This document shows positions 5,946 to 9,943 of a stretch of DNA of 9,943 bases, in pieces. The first letter of the stretch is position 1, and the number at the start of each line of letters is the position of its first letter. A model generated the notes under the pieces. It was not told where the DNA came from. It was given only the letters and a program-made list of their open reading frames with translations, and searched no databases. Location of the stretch: contig JASLQO010000028.1 in the NCBI GenBank assembly GCA_030744435.1, forward strand, positions 1-9,943, in the 5' to 3' direction. Made by a program: the position numbers and the translations under genes. The stretch is from JASLQO01 sp002327525. GTDB lineage: Bacteria > Pseudomonadota > Gammaproteobacteria > Pseudomonadales > Azotimanducaceae.

Positions 5946-7061
5946 TTACCCACGTGTGAGCCACGAATGAGGATTTTGCGTCTCACCGTCAAGACGAATC
6001 TCGAAATAGACGCCGGGTGAGCTCTGACCGCCGCTCTGGCCGGCGCTGGCGATTACCTCACCGCTTTCCACCCAGTCGCCAACGCGTTTGGTTAGCGTGT
6101 CCGAGTGGCCGTACAGGGTCATGTAACCGCTGCCGTGGTCGAGGATGGTGAGCAGGCCAAAGCCGCGTAGCCAGTCTGCGAATACCACGCGTCCGCTTGA
6201 GACGGCGCTGACCGGCGTGCCGGATGGCGCCTGGAATACGGTACCGGACCATTGCAGGCGCCCGCCAGCGCGGCTCGAACCGAATCGATGCAACACAGTG
6301 CCCCGCACGGGCCAGGACAGTTTCCCTTTGCGGGTGATGAAAACGGAACCGTCCAGCTCGCGCGAGCGGCGTTCCAGTTCGCGTACCAGGCTCGATAAGC
6401 GTTTTTCATCGGCGATCAGCCTGGTTCTCTCGGCTGATTTGCTCTCGGCTTCGGAATCGAGCGCGGCGATCAGGGTTTTGCGTTGCGCGCGTTCTTCCTC
6501 CAGTACAGCTTCGCGCCTGGCGAGAAGGACGCGCTCTCGCTCCTGATCCGTTAGGCGTTTGTGTAGCAGATCGGCATTGGCGGACAGCTTTGTCAGCGTT
6601 TGCTGGTAGGACTCGAGGGCTTGCATGCGGGCATCGCTGAAGTAGCGGTGATATCGCATCATGCGGTCGACGGTATCGGGCGAGCCCTGGTTGAAGATCA
6701 GTTTCACGAAGTCCTGACCTGACAGCCTGTAGGATGCCGCCAGGTGTTCAGTGATGCGCCGCGCCTGTTCCAGGCGGCGGGCCTCCAGCTCGACTTGCTG
6801 GCTATTGAGGATCGCCAGCTCATCACCGAGCTGCTCTAGGCGAGTTTCCACTTCGTTCACACCCAGATGCACCTGAGCGATCTCCTGGTCTTTCTCCTGC
6901 AAATCGGTAAGCCAGCGAACGCGGCGTTTTTCGGCCTCGGAGAGCCATGCATCGAGAGCGTTGAGAGTTCGTGTCACTTGCTTGAGCGCGGTGGCAGCTT
7001 CTCGCGCGTCGGTTGTGGCGTTCGCTGCAAATACGAAGGGTGTTGCAAGCAGGCTGGCCAT
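5946..7061 (-). CDS. envC: Murein hydrolase activator EnvC, LytM-domain protein
   Basis: EnvC is a periplasmic protein that activates septal amidases during cell division. A long charged coiled coil (about 20-235) is followed by a LytM/M23 domain (about 248-366) with APSGTPVSAVSSGRVVFADW, ILDHGSGYMTLYGHSD and GVYFEIRLDGETQNPHSWL. The metallopeptidase HxH motif is replaced by FEIR, as expected for this catalytically inactive activator. The coordinate is the first ATG (7061), giving 371 residues. That start leaves a signal peptide with no basic N-region (MASLLATPFVFAANA) and no ribosome site. In frame upstream the sequence reads ILTRNFRTRITVLL, a proper signal-peptide start, back to CTG at 7106, which overlaps the gpmI TGA as CTGA. 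That start gives 386 residues and is probably the real one. The gene sits between gpmI and ctpA. Confidence 0.93.
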   Translation of the reverse strand: MASLLATPFVFAANATTDAREAATALKQVTRTLNALDAWLSEAEKRRVRWLTDLQEKDQEIAQVHLGVNEVETRLEQLGDELAILNSQQVELEARRLEQARRITEHLAASYRLSGQDFVKLIFNQGSPDTVDRMMRYHRYFSDARMQALESYQQTLTKLSANADLLHKRLTDQERERVLLARREAVLEEERAQRKTLIAALDSEAESKSAERTRLIADEKRLSSLVRELERRSRELDGSVFITRKGKLSWPVRGTVLHRFGSSRAGGRLQWSGTVFQAPSGTPVSAVSSGRVVFADWLRGFGLLTILDHGSGYMTLYGHSDTLTKRVGDWVESGEVIASAGQSGGQSSPGVYFEIRLDGETQNPHSWLTRG

Positions 7062-7102
7062 GAGCAGGACAGTGATGCGGGTACGAAAGTTTCTGGTCAG
7101 GA

Positions 7103-8662
7103 TCAGGCGCTCTGGCGTTGACGGATACGCACGAGCGAGCGACCGGTCATCTCGGCGGGTTTGTCCAGTGACATCAGTTCGAGCAGCGTGGGTGCGACAT
7201 CGGACAGCGTGCCACCGCTCTGGAACTCGAGATCCTGCGGCCCGATGTAGAGCAGAGGCACGAGCTCACAGGTGTGGGCCGTGTGTGGCTGACCGGTGTT
7301 GCCGTTCGCCATGCATTCCACATTGCCGTGATCGGCTGTGACGAGCATCTGGCCGCCGACCTTCTCGAGCGCTTCGACGATGCGGCCGATACAGGTGTCG
7401 AGCATCTGTACAGCCTTGACGGCGGCATCGAAGACGCCGGTGTGGCCGACCATGTCGCCGTTGGCGTAGTTGCAGATGATGGTGTCGTAGGTTTCTGATT
7501 CGATGGCGGCCACCAGCTCATCTGTGACCTCGGATGCGCTCATCTCGGGTTTGAGGTCGTAGGTGGCGACTTTGGGGGAGGGCACGAGTATGCGCTCTTC
7601 GCCTTCGAACGGTTGTTCGCGTCCGCCCGAGAAGAAGAACGTGACATGCGCGTATTTCTCGGTTTCGGCGATTCTGAGCTGGGTCTTGTTCAGCCGGGAC
7701 AGGTATTCACCGAGCGTGTTGCTGAACACCGGCGGCTCGAATGCACAGGAGGTGCGGATATCGTCTGCATAGCGGGTGAGCATCACGAAATCAGTTAGTG
7801 AAACTGTCGACCGGCGCTCGAATGCCGTGAATTCCTGGTCGATCAGGGACCGAGTCAGCTGGCGCGCACGGTCGGCGCGGAAGTTCATGAACACGATGAC
7901 ATCTTCATCGGCAAGTCTTGCCGGCAGCTCTCCACCGGCGGCGGCGTGGATGGCGGTGGGCTGGACGAATTCGTCGCTTTCGCCGCGCTGGTAGGCTTCT
8001 TCGAGTGCTTTTGGCGCGCTCGCCGCATGAAAGGGTGCTTCGCCACGTACGATCAGATTGTATGCGCGTTCCAGGCGGTTCCAGTTGTTATCCCGGTCCA
8101 TGGCGTAGTAGCGGCCGGTGATAGACGCTATCTGGGCGCGACCCAGACCTGCCATGACGTGCTCGGCTTTCTCGAGGCTTGCCATCGCGCTCTTTGGGGG
8201 CGTGTCGCGGCCGTCGAGAAAAGCGTGCAGGTAGATATGCGAAACGCTTTTAGCGCGGGCGACACGGCAAAGCTCGAAAATCTGATCCTCGTGCGAGTGC
8301 ACGCCCCCTGGAGAAAGGAGCCCCATCACGTGCAGAGCGCCACCGCTCCTGTCGAGTTTTGAGAAGGCAGCGTTCATAGTGCGGTTTCGTGCGAATTCTC
8401 CCTGCTCGATGGCGCGGTTGATGCGCGTCAGATCCTGATAGGTCACTCGGCCGGCACCGAGATTCATGTGGCCGACCTCGGAATTGCCCATCTGACCATT
8501 GGGAAGGCCTACATCGGAACCGGAACCGGAAATCAGCGTGTGCGGCATCTCGGCGAGCAGGCGGTCCCAGTTTGGCGTGTCGGCGCACATGATGGCATTG
8601 TTTTCGGGAGAGTCGTTGTGGCCGAACCCGTCCAGTACCACGAGCAGAGTGACGTTTCGCAT
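7103..8662 (-). CDS. gpmI: 2,3-bisphosphoglycerate-independent phosphoglycerate mutase
   Basis: GpmI interconverts 3- and 2-phosphoglycerate in glycolysis and gluconeogenesis, using two manganese ions and a phosphoserine intermediate. The 519-residue length is normal for the family. By family numbering the ligands are visible: Asp11 (VVLDGFG), nucleophile Ser61 (GQMGNSEVGHMNLGAG), Asp403 and His407 (NGDMVGHTG), Asp444 and His445 (TADHGNVE), and His463 (PHTAHTCE). Substrate motifs GGVHSH (119-124), DGRDTPP (150-156), GRYYAMDRD (183-191) and NFRADRARQ (260-268) are also intact. The ATG at 8662 (MRNVTLLVVLDGFG) is chosen because the open frame beyond it is merely antisense to the rhodanese gene. 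No clear Shine-Dalgarno precedes it. It is the first gene of the minus-strand block. Confidence 0.97.
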   Translation of the reverse strand: MRNVTLLVVLDGFGHNDSPENNAIMCADTPNWDRLLAEMPHTLISGSGSDVGLPNGQMGNSEVGHMNLGAGRVTYQDLTRINRAIEQGEFARNRTMNAAFSKLDRSGGALHVMGLLSPGGVHSHEDQIFELCRVARAKSVSHIYLHAFLDGRDTPPKSAMASLEKAEHVMAGLGRAQIASITGRYYAMDRDNNWNRLERAYNLIVRGEAPFHAASAPKALEEAYQRGESDEFVQPTAIHAAAGGELPARLADEDVIVFMNFRADRARQLTRSLIDQEFTAFERRSTVSLTDFVMLTRYADDIRTSCAFEPPVFSNTLGEYLSRLNKTQLRIAETEKYAHVTFFFSGGREQPFEGEERILVPSPKVATYDLKPEMSASEVTDELVAAIESETYDTIICNYANGDMVGHTGVFDAAVKAVQMLDTCIGRIVEALEKVGGQMLVTADHGNVECMANGNTGQPHTAHTCELVPLLYIGPQDLEFQSGGTLSDVAPTLLELMSLDKPAEMTGRSLVRIRQRQSA

Positions 8663-8690
8663 GTGGGCTACAAACTGTCTGAAGGCGCGG

Positions 8691-8699
8691 ATTCTATCA
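8691..8699 (-). promoter_or_regulatory. Extended -10 promoter candidate for gpmI
   Basis: On the minus strand the sequence TGATAGAAT (plus 8691-8699) is an extended -10 element (TGn plus TAGAAT), 28 bases before the gpmI ATG. The -35 region is weak, which an extended -10 can tolerate. It would drive gpmI and probably the downstream envC, ctpA and yibQ-like genes. Confidence 0.5.
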
Positions 8700-8745
8700 G
8701 AAGCCCAGATCGGAAATGCGCCCTGCGCACGTTTTGCAACTTCTA

Positions 8746-8751
8746 TATAAT
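8746..8751 (+). promoter_or_regulatory. Candidate -10 box for rhodanese-secB
   Basis: A perfect TATAAT hexamer within CTATATAATCGCGCGG lies 28 bases before the rhodanese ATG in the 117 bp gap that faces divergent gpmI. The -35 region at standard spacing (8723-8728) is poor. Confidence 0.5.
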
Positions 8752-8779
8752 CGCGCGGTTTTGGCACTCCGGCCTGGCC

Positions 8780-9196
8780 ATGGATCAATTGTTCGATTTC
8801 ATCGGTAACCACCCGTTTCTGGTGGGGATCTTCATCTTGCTCATCGCGCTGTTCGTGCGCAACGAAACCCAGCGAGGTGGTCGCGGCGTGAGCGCTCAAC
8901 AGCTGGTGGACATGGTGAACCGCGAAGATGCCATCGTGGTCGACATACGCGAGAAGAAGGAATTCGACAACGGGCATATCGTAGATGCCATCAACATTCC
9001 GTTCGCAGCGCTCGAGACGCGTATTGATGAGCTGAAGAAGTTTCGCGAGCGCCCCGTCGTGGTGATGTGCAAGATGGGACAGCATGCAGGATCGGCCGGT
9101 ACCATGCTGCGCAAGAATGGATTCGAGAACGTGAGTCGGCTAACCGGGGGGATAACGGAATGGCGCAATCAGAGCCTTCCAGTAGTGAAGCCGTAA
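8780..9196 (+). CDS. Membrane-anchored rhodanese-like protein (YibN type)
   Basis: This 138-residue protein has an N-terminal membrane helix (residues 12-26) followed by one cytoplasmic rhodanese domain. VVDIREKKEFDNGHIVDAINIP (53-74) is the conserved entry segment. The active-site loop CKMGQHAG starts at Cys97, so sulfur-transfer chemistry is possible, though the physiological substrate of YibN proteins is not established to me. GGITEWR (123-129) near the end is also typical. The ATG at 8780 gives the usual family start (MDQLFDFIGNHPFL). secB starts inside this gene, 37 bp before its end, so the two are probably translationally coupled. Gammaproteobacterial loci often carry a glutaredoxin gene, grxC, between the two; it is absent here. 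Confidence 0.93.
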   Translation: MDQLFDFIGNHPFLVGIFILLIALFVRNETQRGGRGVSAQQLVDMVNREDAIVVDIREKKEFDNGHIVDAINIPFAALETRIDELKKFRERPVVVMCKMGQHAGSAGTMLRKNGFENVSRLTGGITEWRNQSLPVVKP

Positions 9197-9648
9197 CCGG
9201 CCAGGTCCGGCTTGAACGCATCTATTTGAAGGATGCTTCCTGGGAGTCACCCAGGAGCCCCGTGGTGTTCAGCGAAAACTGGCAGCCTGAGCTGAAGGTG
9301 GACATCAACAGCCGGGTCAACAAGGTGGACGACGTTCGCCACGAAGTCGTGCTCTCGGTGACGATACGGGCCAAATTGGAGGGCGCGAAGACCGCCTTCA
9401 TCGTCGAGGTGCAACAGGCAGGCGTGTTTGCTGTGGAAGGGCTGCAAGGCGCGGTGTTGCAGCAGGTGCTCGGCACCATCTGCCCCAACACGCTGTTCCC
9501 GTATGCCCGCGAATCGGTGGATTCACTCTGCGTGAAGGGCGGCTTCCCCGCGCTGTATCTGGCACCGGTCAATTTCGACGCAGTGTACGCAGAAGCCCTG
9601 CACAAACACCAGAAGGGCGCGGAACCGCCGCCGGAGGTGACGCACTAG
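9160..9648 (+). CDS. secB: Protein-export chaperone SecB
   Basis: SecB is a cytoplasmic tetrameric chaperone that keeps preproteins unfolded and delivers them to SecA. The 162-residue protein shows the family's early strand (VRLERIYLKDASWESP, 16-31), WQPEL (41-45) and EVQQAGVF (83-90). Its conserved C-terminal half is LGTICPNTLFPYARESVDSL (104-123), then KGGFPALYLAPVNFDAVY (126-143). The start is the ATG at 9160 inside the rhodanese gene, preceded by a G-rich run; the longer open frame upstream is only the rhodanese gene out of phase. The stop codon TAG at 9646 doubles as the first bases of the following repeat array. Confidence 0.97.
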   Translation: MAQSEPSSSEAVTGQVRLERIYLKDASWESPRSPVVFSENWQPELKVDINSRVNKVDDVRHEVVLSVTIRAKLEGAKTAFIVEVQQAGVFAVEGLQGAVLQQVLGTICPNTLFPYARESVDSLCVKGGFPALYLAPVNFDAVYAEALHKHQKGAEPPPEVTH

Positions 9649-9819
9649 AGTCGCTAAGAGTCGGCACTTTTAGAGTCGGGTAGAGTCGGGGGTAGAGTCG
9701 GGACAGGGTAGAGTCGGGAGGGTAGAGTCGGGACACACATTTTGGTGAGAGTCGTGAGAGTTAGCGTGAGAGTCGGGACACACACTTCACTAGCTTCGGG
9801 ATAGCTTCGGGACACACAC
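9646..9819. repeat. Post-secB array: stuttered words capped by CGGGACACACA
   Basis: The constant core CGGGACACACA occurs three times (9729, 9774 and 9808), the reverse complement of the core in the array at 1544-1759. Each core is preceded by a short word, and partial copies of the same word sit just upstream. TAGAGTCG-type copies start at 9646, 9655 (TAAGAGTCGG), 9671, 9681, 9693, 9709 and 9723; only the last reaches the full core. TGAGAGT copies start at 9746, 9755 and 9767, again only the last with the core. TAGCTTCGGG occurs at 9791 and 9802, the second with the core. No ORF is present. The array begins within the secB stop codon. Confidence 0.85.
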
Positions 9820-9850
9820 CGGCTGATGAACGTAAGCGCTGTGCGGGTAA

Positions 9851-9873
9851 CCGGCTGCAGAACGGGCAGCCGG
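9851..9873. terminator. Perfect 8-bp stem hairpin, possible terminator
   Basis: CCGGCTGC (9851-9858) and GCAGCCGG (9866-9873) form a perfect GC-rich stem with a 7-base loop. On the minus strand it lies 10 bases after a possible stop codon at 9884; on the plus strand it lies beyond secB and the array. Neither side has a clear run of T, so intrinsic termination is uncertain. Confidence 0.4.
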
Positions 9874-9883
9874 GATCGGTAAA

Positions 9884-9943
9884 TCAGTCTCTTTGACCGG
9901 GATTGGCCCGCTCACGGCGCACCAGCGGGTGGATTTCCAGTAG
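9884..9943 (-). CDS. Possible C-terminal end of a minus-strand gene
   Basis: One minus-strand frame is open from the window edge to a TGA at 9884-9886, ending LLEIHPLVRRERANPGQRD. It is followed by the hairpin at 9851-9873, a plausible gene-end arrangement. Nineteen codons are too few to identify a protein or to exclude chance. Confidence 0.25.
   Translation of the reverse strand, partial: LLEIHPLVRRERANPGQRD

Noticed and set aside
8663..9085. 142-residue N-terminal extension of GpmI
   Set aside because: It is antisense to the rhodanese gene, has no GpmI similarity, and the family start MRNVTLLVVLDGFG at 8662 gives the normal length.

Overview
The window reads as chromosomal DNA of a GC-rich gammaproteobacterium. 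The evidence is the linked block gpmI, envC, ctpA-type S41 protease and YibQ-type deacetylase on the minus strand, next to a membrane rhodanese (YibN type) and secB on the plus strand. That neighbourhood is familiar from gammaproteobacteria, and SecB, EnvC and AsmA point the same way. No tRNA, rRNA, CRISPR array, phage gene or intact transposase gene was seen.

Layout. Positions 1-101 hold a REP-like half palindrome abutting the 3' end of a shortened AsmA-family gene (102-1112, minus). A small conserved-looking ORF (1197-1415, minus) lies upstream of it. Positions 1544-1759 are a repeat array made of a short word (AATATTT) joined to the constant core CGGGACACACA, read on the minus strand. A conserved-looking hypothetical gene (1800-2195), hisB (2242-2835) and hisA (2836-3573) follow on the plus strand. 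HisB and HisA catalyse two histidine-biosynthesis steps, but hisH, normally between them, and hisF, normally after hisA, are absent here. Positions 3574-3975 hold only unassigned sequence and the last ~90 codons of a 2-oxoacid dehydrogenase E2 gene, a remnant.

From 3990 to 8662 four minus-strand genes run in the order gpmI, envC, ctpA, yibQ-like: a glycolytic mutase followed by three envelope genes. A 117 bp divergent promoter region separates them from rhodanese and secB (8780-9648), which overlap by 37 bp. Immediately after secB, starting in its stop codon, is a second repeat array (9646-9819) that uses the same core in the opposite orientation but with different words. The right edge has a perfect 8 bp stem hairpin and perhaps the tail of another minus-strand gene.

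Most of the coding content is housekeeping. The unusual material is (1) the two 'variable word plus constant core' arrays with stuttered partial copies; (2) two secreted-protein genes, envC and yibQ-like, whose signal peptides only make sense if translation starts at a CTG overlapping the previous gene's stop as CTGA; and (3) signs of rearrangement: lost hisH and hisF, an E2 remnant and a shortened asmA.
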